NCBI GenBank assembly: GCA_014728085.1 | Contig: WJMF01000020.1 | Location: 1-64,000 of the forward strand | Direction of reading: 5' to 3' | Source of the DNA: Candidatus Zhuqueibacterota bacterium | Lineage (GTDB): Bacteria > Zhuqueibacterota > Zhuqueibacteria > Residuimicrobiales > Oceaniaggregativiventaceae | Length of the DNA stretch: 64,000 nt | Part shown: positions 18,147 to 26,618 of the stretch, piece by piece | How the letters are laid out: each line of letters begins with the position of its first letter | Position numbering within the stretch: the first letter of the stretch is position 1 | Notes under the pieces: model-generated | The model's input: the letters and a program-made list of their open reading frames with translations, nothing else | Database searches by the model: none | Told to the model about the DNA's origin: nothing | Translations under genes and position numbers: made by a program

Positions 18147-19179
18147 CTTTACGGATACCTTTTTTAAAATGAAACAACTCGGAAAGCTTTTCCAGAGCTT
18201 GAAGATAAATTCGATCCTGAAACAATACATCCAATTCATTGCTTAAAATTTGACCTGGATCAGTCGTCAGGGGAATACTTGCCAGGAACTGATCGTTTTT
18301 CAGAATTTGAATGCTGTTTTGTTGCGAACGAAAAAGCAATTGATCCGGACCGACCTTTATTTCGACCGCGAGCAGGTGTTGATTGTCCCGTTCCTTGTTT
18401 TCGAACAAAACATCAATCCGCTGATCCTTGTGAGAAAAGGTTAACCGGCCGGAAAGGATGCCCTTCGGGGTCCAGGATAATCTTGAAGCCAGCCAGCCCA
18501 CAAAAAGCCATGCATCAAGAGCCGGATTTTCACCGCTGCTGAACAGGGTAACCTGCTGAATGTGCTGCAGTGAATCAGGATCAATATAGTGCGCCATAGC
18601 TTCACGCCAGTTGGTTATTCTTCCCCAGGCGTAATCGCTTAATTTTATTTCCTCAACAGAAAGCACAGTTTCCACAAGCGTTTCCATGTCGACCGCTCGA
18701 AGGAAAGGCGAGTTTACAATCAAGCGATTTGTCGATTTTAGCAAGGAATCATAATCCATTAACTGATCACAAGACAACATCCACCATAAATAAAGCGGCA
18801 GATTGGGCAATATGAGCGGTAAAATCAATCCGGTCAGGTGTTGACGGCTGTTTTTACCAAAATGCAAAATAATCATTTCCGAACAAATGCGTTTTTGATC
18901 TGCCTTTTCATGGCAATACGTATACACATGGGCGGTAATCTGTTCCGAGGTGTTGTGCTCATCAAAAGCTGCAACCACAACCCGGCCGGGATGGTAAGGC
19001 ACAACGTGATGAAGAAGCTCGAGGATTTTATCGAGCAGAGACAATTCACAGGTCACGCAAAAATTAATCGTGCTGGATCTGACAAGATCCTGCTTGAGTT
19101 CAGACGCCTTTTGCTCCCAAATCTCATGTAGGTGCTTTTCAATTTTATCGACAGGCACTTTTTTGCCGGGAATTGTCAT
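18121..19179 (-). CDS. opcA: Glucose-6-phosphate dehydrogenase assembly protein OpcA
   Basis: 352 residues from the ATG at 19179. That ATG has GGAGG five bases ahead and overlaps the zwf stop as ATGA; an ATG at 19191 is also in frame but less likely. OpcA is known from cyanobacteria and actinobacteria as an activator or assembly factor of glucose-6-phosphate dehydrogenase. Supporting features are a helical N-terminal domain, the PLILPNLPLYLWWM segment near residue 125, which matches the family, and its place directly between zwf and pgl. Assignment rests on these features and context. OpcA also takes part in redox control of Zwf in cyanobacteria; whether that holds here is unknown. Confidence 0.88.
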   Translation of the reverse strand: MTIPGKKVPVDKIEKHLHEIWEQKASELKQDLVRSSTINFCVTCELSLLDKILELLHHVVPYHPGRVVVAAFDEHNTSEQITAHVYTYCHEKADQKRICSEMIILHFGKNSRQHLTGLILPLILPNLPLYLWWMLSCDQLMDYDSLLKSTNRLIVNSPFLRAVDMETLVETVLSVEEIKLSDYAWGRITNWREAMAHYIDPDSLQHIQQVTLFSSGENPALDAWLFVGWLASRLSWTPKGILSGRLTFSHKDQRIDVLFENKERDNQHLLAVEIKVGPDQLLFRSQQNSIQILKNDQFLASIPLTTDPGQILSNELDVLFQDRIYLQALEKLSELFHFKKGIRKDEEQHHTY

Positions 19180-20678
19180 AGACGCCTCCACAAACGACCC
19201 TGTTTTTCAATCCAATCATCGACTTTTTTGGGTCCCCAGCTGCCGGCCCGATAAGAATGGACCGGGATGTCTGAACCCTCCTGCCATTTGGTCAGAATGG
19301 GGTCTATAATTTTCCATGCCTGTTCATTTTCATCCGCCCGCGTGAATAACGTCGGATCACCAATCATTGCATCCAGAAGCAAGCGCTCATAAGCATCGGG
19401 CGGAACCTGGCCGAAACTGGTGCCATAGCGAAACTCCATGGTAACCGGCCGTATCCGGGTGCGGTAACCGGGAATTTTCGAATCAAAGCTCAGGCTGATC
19501 CCTTCATCAGGCTGAATCGTTACCGTCAGGACATTGGCCATTGCTTCTTTTTCGACGTTGTGTCCAAACATGAGAAGAGGTGGTTTTTTAAAGTAGATTG
19601 CTATCTCGGTGACCTTTTTGGGTAACCTTTTACCACACCGCAAATAGAACGGTACGCCGGCCCATCGCCAGTTTTCTATCATTAATCTGAGGGCAACATA
19701 GGTTTCGGTTTTGGATTGCGGAGAAACATTTTCCTCGTCCCTGTATCCTTTGACGTTATTGCCGTCTATAGAGCCCTCGCCGTATTGTCCCCTTTTGACA
19801 TTTTCATCAATGTCCGGGCCGAGCGATCGCACAGCATGCAACACCTTGACTTTTTCATCTCTTACGGCATTGGGCTCGGTCGTGGATGGAGGCTCCATCG
19901 CCACCAAACACAATAATTGCATCATATGATTTTGCACGATATCTCGTAAAATGCCGGTCTCTTCAAAAAAGCCTCCCCGGCCTTCAATACCTATTTTTTC
20001 CGAAACCGTGATCTGGATATGATCGATATATCGTCGATTCCAAATCGGTTCAAAAATGGTGTTGGCGAAACGAAAAACGAGTAAATTCTGCACCGTCTCC
20101 TTACCGAGATAATGATCGATACGATAGATCTGGTCTTCATTAAAAACCTTTTGTATCGTTTCGTTCAACATCCGGGCAGAGTCCAGATCGCGACCGAACG
20201 GCTTTTCAATAATGACTCTTGTCCAGTGATCCTGCAAAAACGCCATATCCACTGCGCCGAGGTTATGAATAATGTTATCGAATGCTGATGGTGGTGTCGC
20301 GAGATAAAACAGGACATTATTATCGATTTCTTCAAGCCGCTTCTTGAGACGCTTGAAATCGTCTGTTTCAGAGTAGGCACCGCGAAAATAGGAAATCCGC
20401 TTTAAAAACGGTTCAATGCTATCTGATGACGTCTCTTCTGAAGCGATCGCCTTTTCGACAACCTTGCGAAAAGAGTCGTCCGTGTTTTCGCTGCGGGCAA
20501 AGGCAATAATATCAAATTCCTTTGGAATAAATCCTTGTTTGAATAGACTGAACAGGGCCGGCATGAGCTTGCGTTTGGTCAGATCGCCGGTGGCCCCAAA
20601 AATGACCAGTGTGTTTTTGTCGGCGATTTTTCTTATCCTCAAGCCTTCTTCCAAAGGATTGTTCTTTTCGGATTTCAT
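19176..20678 (-). CDS. zwf: Glucose-6-phosphate 1-dehydrogenase
   Basis: NADP-dependent oxidation of glucose-6-phosphate, entry step of the oxidative pentose phosphate pathway. 500 residues, full length. Nucleotide-binding GATGDLTKRK at 28-37, EKPFG at 158-162, and the active-site signature RIDHYLGKE at 186-194 with H189. It is the first gene of a minus-strand operon with opcA, pgl, cysK, cysE and DUF4432, and is separated from the divergent metallophosphoesterase gene by about 130 bases. NADPH from this step would supply sulfite reduction feeding the cysteine genes in the same operon (inference). Confidence 0.97.
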   Translation of the reverse strand: MKSEKNNPLEEGLRIRKIADKNTLVIFGATGDLTKRKLMPALFSLFKQGFIPKEFDIIAFARSENTDDSFRKVVEKAIASEETSSDSIEPFLKRISYFRGAYSETDDFKRLKKRLEEIDNNVLFYLATPPSAFDNIIHNLGAVDMAFLQDHWTRVIIEKPFGRDLDSARMLNETIQKVFNEDQIYRIDHYLGKETVQNLLVFRFANTIFEPIWNRRYIDHIQITVSEKIGIEGRGGFFEETGILRDIVQNHMMQLLCLVAMEPPSTTEPNAVRDEKVKVLHAVRSLGPDIDENVKRGQYGEGSIDGNNVKGYRDEENVSPQSKTETYVALRLMIENWRWAGVPFYLRCGKRLPKKVTEIAIYFKKPPLLMFGHNVEKEAMANVLTVTIQPDEGISLSFDSKIPGYRTRIRPVTMEFRYGTSFGQVPPDAYERLLLDAMIGDPTLFTRADENEQAWKIIDPILTKWQEGSDIPVHSYRAGSWGPKKVDDWIEKQGRLWRRL

Positions 20679-20807
20679 ATTATACCTTACATTGATTTCC
20701 TTTACTTTTCAATATAACAAAAATAAAGGGATTTGCAACAATCAAATAGCAAGTGTTTGCAAATTTCAATTGGTGTTTGTATAATAGTGTTAAACAGAGA
20801 GGATACG

Positions 20808-22319
20808 ATGCTAAAAAAGTTAACTCTGATGGTTTTTCTGCTCGGGATGCTGGTACTATTGTACGCCTTTTTAATAGAACCAAACCGTCTGCTGGTCGAA
20901 AAAATTGAAATCTCAAGTAACCAGCTTGGCAATCTCTCCAGGCCCGTTAAAATCGTACAACTCTCCGATTTGCATATCAAGCATTTCGGAAAGCATGAAA
21001 ATCGCGTTGTCAAAAAAGTGAATCAACTCCAGCCAAATCTCATCATTATCACCGGTGATTTATGCAAACATTCAAGGCTTTTTGAAAATCCTCAAAGCAA
21101 TTCTTTCAAAATACAGATGCAGAGCATTGTCGAATTTCTAAACGCTTTACAAGCGCAAAACGGCATATATATTGTTCGCGGTAACAATGATTTCAGCGAC
21201 AACAAAGAAAGCAGCGATCTGTTGCTGGAGGCGATAGCAAATACAAAGGCCACGGTGTTGACCAACTATAAAAAGAAAATCGAGGTTATGGGAGATACCC
21301 TTGTATTGATAGGCATAGATTTTCCCGATGTTTATCACGAAGTGGTTACCGACTTTTATGTTGCCAAAAACAGGAAAAATGCGGCCCTGGTTTCACGGGC
21401 ATCTGCAAAAAATTCCTATTCGCATTATTATCCGCGCAGCCGGGATTCTTTTAAAAATTACACCTATAGCGGCAGGATGAAACAATCCAGCAGGGACGGC
21501 GGCATCGGAGTGACGTTCTATTCACACCTGGACCGCGGATACGACCGCTTTTACAGAATACGGTCACATCCCGATTTTCCGGAATTCCATCTCTCTCCCC
21601 ACGGTACACGAATCAGAAATCAAAAGTTGAACAGCGGTGTCATTCCGAAGGTCAATACCTGGTATTGCTTCAAGATCAAGGTTGAAAATAACAGAGAGAG
21701 AACGGATATTTTTGCGAAAATCTGGCGACAAGATGATCGCGAACCCACTGAATGGCAAATTGAAGCAAAGGATTCGTCGAAAACCAGACTTGTAAATGGA
21801 ACGTTCGGAGTATGGAGCGCCAAAGCCGGCATGCATTATTTTGATGATTTGAACGTATATACGGAAAACGACACCCTTGTTCATAATGATTTTGAAAATA
21901 TCGAATCTGGCAAAGACCCCTTTCAATGGATTGATATGAACTTTGAAGATCAAATTCTTCCCTTTTTGACCGCCGGGGTAAGAAAAAATATCTTTACAAT
22001 ATTGCTGGCCCACTCACCCGACACCTTTTTAAAAACAAAAGACCTCCCGATTGATCTGGTCCTCAGCGGACATACACACGGGGGACAGGTCCGCCTTCCG
22101 TTTATTGGAGCGATATATTCACAGACTGCACTGGGGCCGGATATGAGCCAGGGGGCTTTTCGCCGAGATCATTCCCTTCTTTATATTAACCGGGGTATCG
22201 GCACAGTTCTCATCCCCGTTCGCTTTTTCTGCCCGCCGGAAATTACACTGTTTACACTCAGACCTGCGGAAAAACCGCTGCAGCTGTCGGGGTCGTCCGT
22301 GAAATCTTTTAAACACTAG
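20808..22319 (+). CDS. Membrane-anchored metallophosphoesterase with an inserted lectin-like domain
   Basis: 503 residues from the ATG at 20808, with GAGG five bases ahead. An N-terminal helix (4-23) anchors the protein. The calcineurin-like catalytic motifs are split: SDLH 53-56, GD 83-84 and GNND 125-128 in the first half, then AHSPD 401-405 and GHTHGG 421-426 after about 200 extra residues. The core resembles YkuE/LpxG-type phosphoesterases. The insert (about 178-375) reads as a concanavalin A-like jelly-roll: VNTWYCFKIKVENN, IFAKIWRQDDREPTEWQ, GTFGVWSAKAGMHYFDDL. All metal ligands remain, so the enzyme should be active. Substrate unknown; a cell-surface or lipid-linked phosphoester near a glycan is a reasonable guess. 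Confidence 0.85.
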   Translation: MLKKLTLMVFLLGMLVLLYAFLIEPNRLLVEKIEISSNQLGNLSRPVKIVQLSDLHIKHFGKHENRVVKKVNQLQPNLIIITGDLCKHSRLFENPQSNSFKIQMQSIVEFLNALQAQNGIYIVRGNNDFSDNKESSDLLLEAIANTKATVLTNYKKKIEVMGDTLVLIGIDFPDVYHEVVTDFYVAKNRKNAALVSRASAKNSYSHYYPRSRDSFKNYTYSGRMKQSSRDGGIGVTFYSHLDRGYDRFYRIRSHPDFPEFHLSPHGTRIRNQKLNSGVIPKVNTWYCFKIKVENNRERTDIFAKIWRQDDREPTEWQIEAKDSSKTRLVNGTFGVWSAKAGMHYFDDLNVYTENDTLVHNDFENIESGKDPFQWIDMNFEDQILPFLTAGVRKNIFTILLAHSPDTFLKTKDLPIDLVLSGHTHGGQVRLPFIGAIYSQTALGPDMSQGAFRRDHSLLYINRGIGTVLIPVRFFCPPEITLFTLRPAEKPLQLSGSSVKSFKH

Positions 22320-22765
22320 TTCGATTCAAACACATCTTTTTTCTGTCCTGCCTCGGTACCGGTTTCGTTGGGGTGATAAATCGACGAACCCGAAAATGTC
22401 CTGATTTTCCTTTTGATACAGTTCGTCAGTATTGCGTTTTGTTGTAAAATTTAGACATATTTTTTTTACAGGTGTCATATTTTTGGCACTATGTTTGAAT
22501 ATATACAGACTGTGATGAAAGCAAAACATTCATTTAGATATTATTTTACAACAAGTTAACGCAAAGAAGGAAGACAAAATTCGTGGCACAAGGTAAACAA
22601 AAATTGATTTACGCTCCCCTTTATGCCACAAATATAACAGTATACGAAAAGCGGCAATGGACTGATAAATTCAACACCTGTCAGATGTTTAAAATATGAT
22701 TGGAAAGGCGAGTTTAACAGTTGTTTGCTGAGAAAGCAAACTCATTTTTCAGGGAGAAAATAGTG
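22320..22765. other. 446-base intergenic region with inverted repeats
   Basis: Between two plus-strand genes. It contains the large imperfect inverted repeat at 22434-22562 and a small hairpin (GTTTGCT 22723-22729 with AGCAAAC 22735-22741) just ahead of the next start. I find no coding frame with support and no clear terminator for the upstream gene. Confidence 0.5.
22434..22562. repeat. 129-bp element bounded by inverted repeats
   Basis: Left arm 22434-22450 (GCGTTTTGTTGTAAAAT) and right arm 22543-22562 (complement GCGTTAACTTGTTGTAAAAT) match at 12 consecutive bases plus the terminal GCGTT, with three extra bases in the right arm. The interior is AT-rich with no coding frame. It may be a small non-autonomous mobile element remnant or the stem of a structured RNA; sequence alone does not decide. 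Confidence 0.5.
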
Positions 22766-24958
22766 ATGAGAAGATTTAAAATGTATAAACAGTCAGCAGC
22801 CGGATTGGAGGTTCTGCTCATACTCCTGATTACAGGATGGACCTCCCTGGCGCTTGCCGAAGAATTGGAATTCCCGCCGCAAACGTCTATGGTTACATTG
22901 CAAACCAACGGGCCTTACGCGCCGTTGACCAGCGGCGACTGGTGGACCAGCTCCGAAATTCAGGTGAGCGATCAGAAACAACACTGTTTCGAGATTTATG
23001 TACCGAGATTTGTAAGAGATGATTTTCCCATTGAATTACTGCTTTATGATCCTGAAAGCTTAAATTCCGGTGAAGACTTTGATCAAATGGGCGGGGCATC
23101 CTGGGATACAACAACATTTACACTGATTGCCCCAAATAATATATCCATTATTAAAAACACCACGTTTGAGCCGGCATCGGAAACGTCCGAACAATGGGTT
23201 TCATTCGCTACATTTACCACTCAGAATTATGGCTTTGGCATTTACAAGCTTTATGTCGAAACAGGTCATGATGACGAGAACACCTATCGTTTGAAAATAC
23301 GGCAAAACAATCCGGACGGCATTGCCAACAACGGAGACGAAATCACAATGGCCGCCCGCAAGGCGTTATACCGCCACCGCGAAAGTGGATGTGCAACCTA
23401 CTGGTTTTATCCGTCAACGGAAAAAACGCTTTCCCTTTTGAACTTTGACATGGACAGTGAAACCAGTCTGCACTACAGCGATCCGTATGGCGGGCGATAT
23501 CTCGGTATCATTTCAGGCGAGGCTGTCTGGAATAATAACGCGGCCACGTTCAATAACAACGATGGAGATCGCTTTGTCGACCCCATAGCAGGATGGTGGA
23601 ATGCATACGCCTGTGTTGAAAGCAATAACCCCTACATCTTTTTTCCTGATAAAGCTGTATTTATTGATCAAAAACCCTCGTTCCCAAGACTGTTTGTACA
23701 AATAAGCAATGGTGCCAATCGCCTTTCATTATATGACGAGTCTACATATTCGATTACCATCAACAATGCAGGAAACGGACCCGCATTGCATATCTCCGTA
23801 ACCGATACGATACCGCCCGGAAGCAATTATGCCGATGCCGGCGGATATCACAACCATGTCATCAATAACCGGCAAAACTATGTAGAGTGGTTTATAGATC
23901 AACTCGCTCCCGGCGAGAGCAAAACGCTTACTATCACATTGGAAGTACATGACGAAAATATTGAACAGCTCAAAAATTCCGTCCTGTTGAAATGCAGCGA
24001 TATCATGTTCAATGATTATCATATCCGGAGCAATGTTGATGTCGATCAGATCGGTCAATGCAGCAATATCGGAGAATATGTCTGGGCCGATCAAAATGGA
24101 AACGGGCTGCGCGATGACAGTGAGCTCGGATTGCCCGGAATCATCCTGCAATTGCTCGATGCTGATGGTAATATCGTTGAAACCGCGGTAACGGATGAAA
24201 ACGGGCACTATTATTTTTATTGTGTAAATCCCGGCCAATATTCTATTACCATGGACAACAAATCCATTCCACTCGGTTTTCGTATCAGCACACACAGCCT
24301 GCCGATGACCCTTTCGCTGGGATCCAATATGACCTTTGATTCTGCAAATTTTGGCTTTGCAGGTACGCACTACCCGATAGAACTGAGCAGTTTTACAGCC
24401 GAATTTCTCAACAATGCAGTGCAAATCAACTGGATAACGCAATCGGAAACGGAGAACTATGGATATCACCTCTACAGATCTGAACATAAGGAAGCAGACT
24501 ATGCTCAAATAACTCCGCAACTGATTCCCGGTGCCGTAAACAGCACCTCGGAGAAGAGATACACGTTCAGGGACGAAACAGTAGAAAGCCAAAAAACATA
24601 TTTTTACAAACTTGCGGATATCAGTACCGATGGATCCAGATCCTGGCATGGCCCGATTGCAATCAATACCGAATTGCCGGATCAATACGAGCTGTTGCCG
24701 AATTTCCCGAATCCCTTTAATCCGCAGACCACGATTTCATTTGTTCTGGGCCAGGCCGGCTATACAACTCTGGAAATTTTCAATATCACCGGTCAAAAAA
24801 TAATGACGCTGGTATCAGAACAGATGGCTGCCGGAAAACATGAAATGATCTGGAACGGAACAGATCAAAACGGACAGATGGTGCCAAGTGGTACCTATTT
24901 GTATCGGTTACAGGTAAATGGTTACCAGGAAATGAGCAAGATGACCCTGCTCAAATAA
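22766..24958 (+). CDS. Secreted adhesin-like protein: DUF11, SdrD-type B domain, type IX sorting domain
   Basis: 730 residues from the ATG at 22766; GGGAG lies nine bases ahead. A signal peptide ends near ALAEE (about residue 32). The N-terminal 330 residues are beta-rich and unrecognised. About 340-425 is a DUF11 repeat (YSITINNAGNGPALHISVTD). About 430-535 is an SdrD_B/Cna-B-like domain (GEYVWADQNGNGLRDDSE, YSITMDN). A fibronectin-like region (545-640) precedes the sorting domain with FPNPFNPQTTISFVL and the ending MSKMTLLK. Expected to be a surface-exposed or released cargo of the type IX system; the SdrD-like part suggests a structural or adhesive role. A terminator follows at 25022-25079. 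Confidence 0.85.
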   Translation: MRRFKMYKQSAAGLEVLLILLITGWTSLALAEELEFPPQTSMVTLQTNGPYAPLTSGDWWTSSEIQVSDQKQHCFEIYVPRFVRDDFPIELLLYDPESLNSGEDFDQMGGASWDTTTFTLIAPNNISIIKNTTFEPASETSEQWVSFATFTTQNYGFGIYKLYVETGHDDENTYRLKIRQNNPDGIANNGDEITMAARKALYRHRESGCATYWFYPSTEKTLSLLNFDMDSETSLHYSDPYGGRYLGIISGEAVWNNNAATFNNNDGDRFVDPIAGWWNAYACVESNNPYIFFPDKAVFIDQKPSFPRLFVQISNGANRLSLYDESTYSITINNAGNGPALHISVTDTIPPGSNYADAGGYHNHVINNRQNYVEWFIDQLAPGESKTLTITLEVHDENIEQLKNSVLLKCSDIMFNDYHIRSNVDVDQIGQCSNIGEYVWADQNGNGLRDDSELGLPGIILQLLDADGNIVETAVTDENGHYYFYCVNPGQYSITMDNKSIPLGFRISTHSLPMTLSLGSNMTFDSANFGFAGTHYPIELSSFTAEFLNNAVQINWITQSETENYGYHLYRSEHKEADYAQITPQLIPGAVNSTSEKRYTFRDETVESQKTYFYKLADISTDGSRSWHGPIAINTELPDQYELLPNFPNPFNPQTTISFVLGQAGYTTLEIFNITGQKIMTLVSEQMAAGKHEMIWNGTDQNGQMVPSGTYLYRLQVNGYQEMSKMTLLK

Positions 24959-25021
24959 TTATCTATTACGGTTGCTCCCTCGATTTACATGAGGTCCTCC
25001 AATCAACACTCATGTTAAATG

Positions 25022-25079
25022 CCGCAGGACTTGCCCGCAAGACGTCCTTTGCCCGACGCTTGTTGTCCTGCGGTTTTTT
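25022..25079 (+). terminator. Long-loop terminator after the SdrD/DUF11 gene
   Basis: CCGCAGGAC (25022-25030) pairs perfectly with GTCCTGCGG (25065-25073) across a 34-base loop and is followed by TTTTTT. The T-run ends at the stop codon of the convergent rlmB. The minus strand has no T-run after the stem, so it works for the plus gene only. Confidence 0.7.
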
Positions 25080-25809
25080 ATTTTACCACAAGAAAACGTT
25101 GCCTTCTCGCTTCAAAAAAGAACAAGGAGGCAGCCGCCGACACATTGAGTGAATTCACAGCCCCGCTCATAGGAATAAAAGCCAAAAAATCGCATTTTTC
25201 CCGCACCAGACGCCGCAACCCGCTTCCTTCGCTACCCATCACGATACCCATGGCACCTTTAAAATCAATTTCATAATAGGGCCTGTCTCCATGATGATCC
25301 GCTCCCGCAAACCACATTCCCTTTTTCTTTAACGCTTCGATCGTACGGGCAAGATTAACCACTCTTACAATCGCCATATGAGCAACCGCTCCGGCTGATG
25401 CCTTGAAAACCACCCCCGTCAAACCTGCACTTTTATCTTTTGGAATGATAATGCCGTGCAACCCGGCACCATCAGCAGAGCGAATAATCGCTCCCAGATT
25501 TTGCGGATCCTGGATGCTATCCAGTATGCCAACCAGGAGCGGCTCTTTTTTACGCGCTGCTATTTCGAACAAATCATCCAGCTCTTTATAAAGCTGTGTT
25601 TCATCTATCCGGGCGGCGATCCCCTGATGATAGTCATTACCGGCTATACGGGTCAGTTTTTCTCTGGAGAGATGACTGACCTTGACGGCGTTGTCTATTC
25701 GTCCGGGCACCGCTTTATGGGAATCATCCGAGAACCAGATTTTTTCCACCGCCAGGCCGGATTTTAACCATTCCAGCACAGCGTTTTTTCCATATATGAT
25801 CTGTGTCAT
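25078..25809 (-). CDS. rlmB: SpoU-family 23S rRNA 2'-O-methyltransferase, RlmB type
   Basis: Predicted to methylate the ribose of a guanosine (G2251 in E. coli numbering) in 23S rRNA. 243 residues: an N-terminal L30e-like substrate-binding domain (GKNAVLEWL near residue 7) and a knotted SPOUT domain. SpoU motifs are DSIQDPQNLGAIIRSA near 95, IVMGSEGSGL near 187, and SGAVNSLNVSAAASLFFFE near 213. It ends the minus-strand cluster ddl-dapF-rlmB, 14 bases after dapF. RlmB versus another TrmH-family guanosine methyltransferase cannot be fully separated by motif, but length and N domain favour RlmB. Confidence 0.9.
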   Translation of the reverse strand: MTQIIYGKNAVLEWLKSGLAVEKIWFSDDSHKAVPGRIDNAVKVSHLSREKLTRIAGNDYHQGIAARIDETQLYKELDDLFEIAARKKEPLLVGILDSIQDPQNLGAIIRSADGAGLHGIIIPKDKSAGLTGVVFKASAGAVAHMAIVRVVNLARTIEALKKKGMWFAGADHHGDRPYYEIDFKGAMGIVMGSEGSGLRRLVREKCDFLAFIPMSGAVNSLNVSAAASLFFFEARRQRFLVVK

Positions 25810-25823
25810 ACTCTATTTATCGT

Positions 25824-26618
25824 TTATTCTACCAACAATGCTTTATAAACCGGTTCAACCAAACCGGTCAAGGTAATCCGGTCCAGTGTATCAACATCCA
25901 CAACCAGGTCACCGCCGGGAAAGTGAAGGGTAACCAAAGGGGTTGCCCGGTTTAGCTGCCGCGAAACAAGAGCAGCAGCGACCGCTCCGGTACCGCAAGC
26001 CAGTGTTTCCCGTTCCACGCCACGCTCAAAGGTTCTTACCCGCAGCTCATTTTTGTTCATAAACTCAACAAAATCGATATTTGCCCCCTTTTCAAATGCG
26101 GTATGATGGCGATAGTGCTTTCCGAGGCCATCGACATCCAGATCATGTACCGATCGGCAATAAATGACAAAATGGGGAACACCGGTATCGATAAAGCCGC
26201 CATCTTCAAGTCCGGCATGCTCCACGATACGTAGAGTCAGATTCGTATGTTTTGGTTTTGAAAAATCAGTGGTGACCGTTTTGTCCTTGATTTTTGCCCT
26301 GTATAGTTGGCCGTGAATTTCAAAAGTTAGAAAAGAGGTCACAATACCCAGTCGCCGGGCAAAGTAGGCAATGGCTCTGGTACCGTTACCGCACATCTCT
26401 GCAACAGATCCGTCTGCATTGATATGAATATACTCAAAATCCGCTCTGTCACTGCGCTGTAGTAAAATTACCCCATCCGCGCCCACAGAGCGGCGCCGGG
26501 TACACAGCGTCTGAAACAGCTGCCGGTCTTTTTCTGCATTCACGACACAGGTGCGGTTATCGATGAGGATAAAATCATTGCCGGTAGCTGAAATTTTCAT
26601 AAACTCGAGAGGAATCAC
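25824..26618 (-). CDS. dapF: Diaminopimelate epimerase
   Basis: Interconverts LL- and meso-diaminopimelate for lysine and peptidoglycan synthesis. 264 residues. The start is GTG at 26618, which overlaps the ddl stop as GTGA and has GGAGG close ahead; it gives IPLEFMKISATGNDF, matching the family N terminus better than the later ATG at 26600. Both catalytic cysteines are present: C76 in AEMCGNGTR and C208 in LACGTGAVAAAL. Its coupling to ddl groups two peptidoglycan precursor steps. Confidence 0.95.
   Translation of the reverse strand: MIPLEFMKISATGNDFILIDNRTCVVNAEKDRQLFQTLCTRRRSVGADGVILLQRSDRADFEYIHINADGSVAEMCGNGTRAIAYFARRLGIVTSFLTFEIHGQLYRAKIKDKTVTTDFSKPKHTNLTLRIVEHAGLEDGGFIDTGVPHFVIYCRSVHDLDVDGLGKHYRHHTAFEKGANIDFVEFMNKNELRVRTFERGVERETLACGTGAVAAALVSRQLNRATPLVTLHFPGGDLVVDVDTLDRITLTGLVEPVYKALLVE

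Noticed and set aside
18147-18239. Upstream extension of pgl to 18239
   Set aside because: The extra residues lie inside opcA, do not match the family N terminus, and no ribosome site supports that start.
23729-24685. 318-codon open frame on the minus strand inside the SdrD/DUF11 gene
   Set aside because: Composition without domain motifs, no ribosome site, and fully antisense to a gene with clear domains and sorting signal; a shadow frame.
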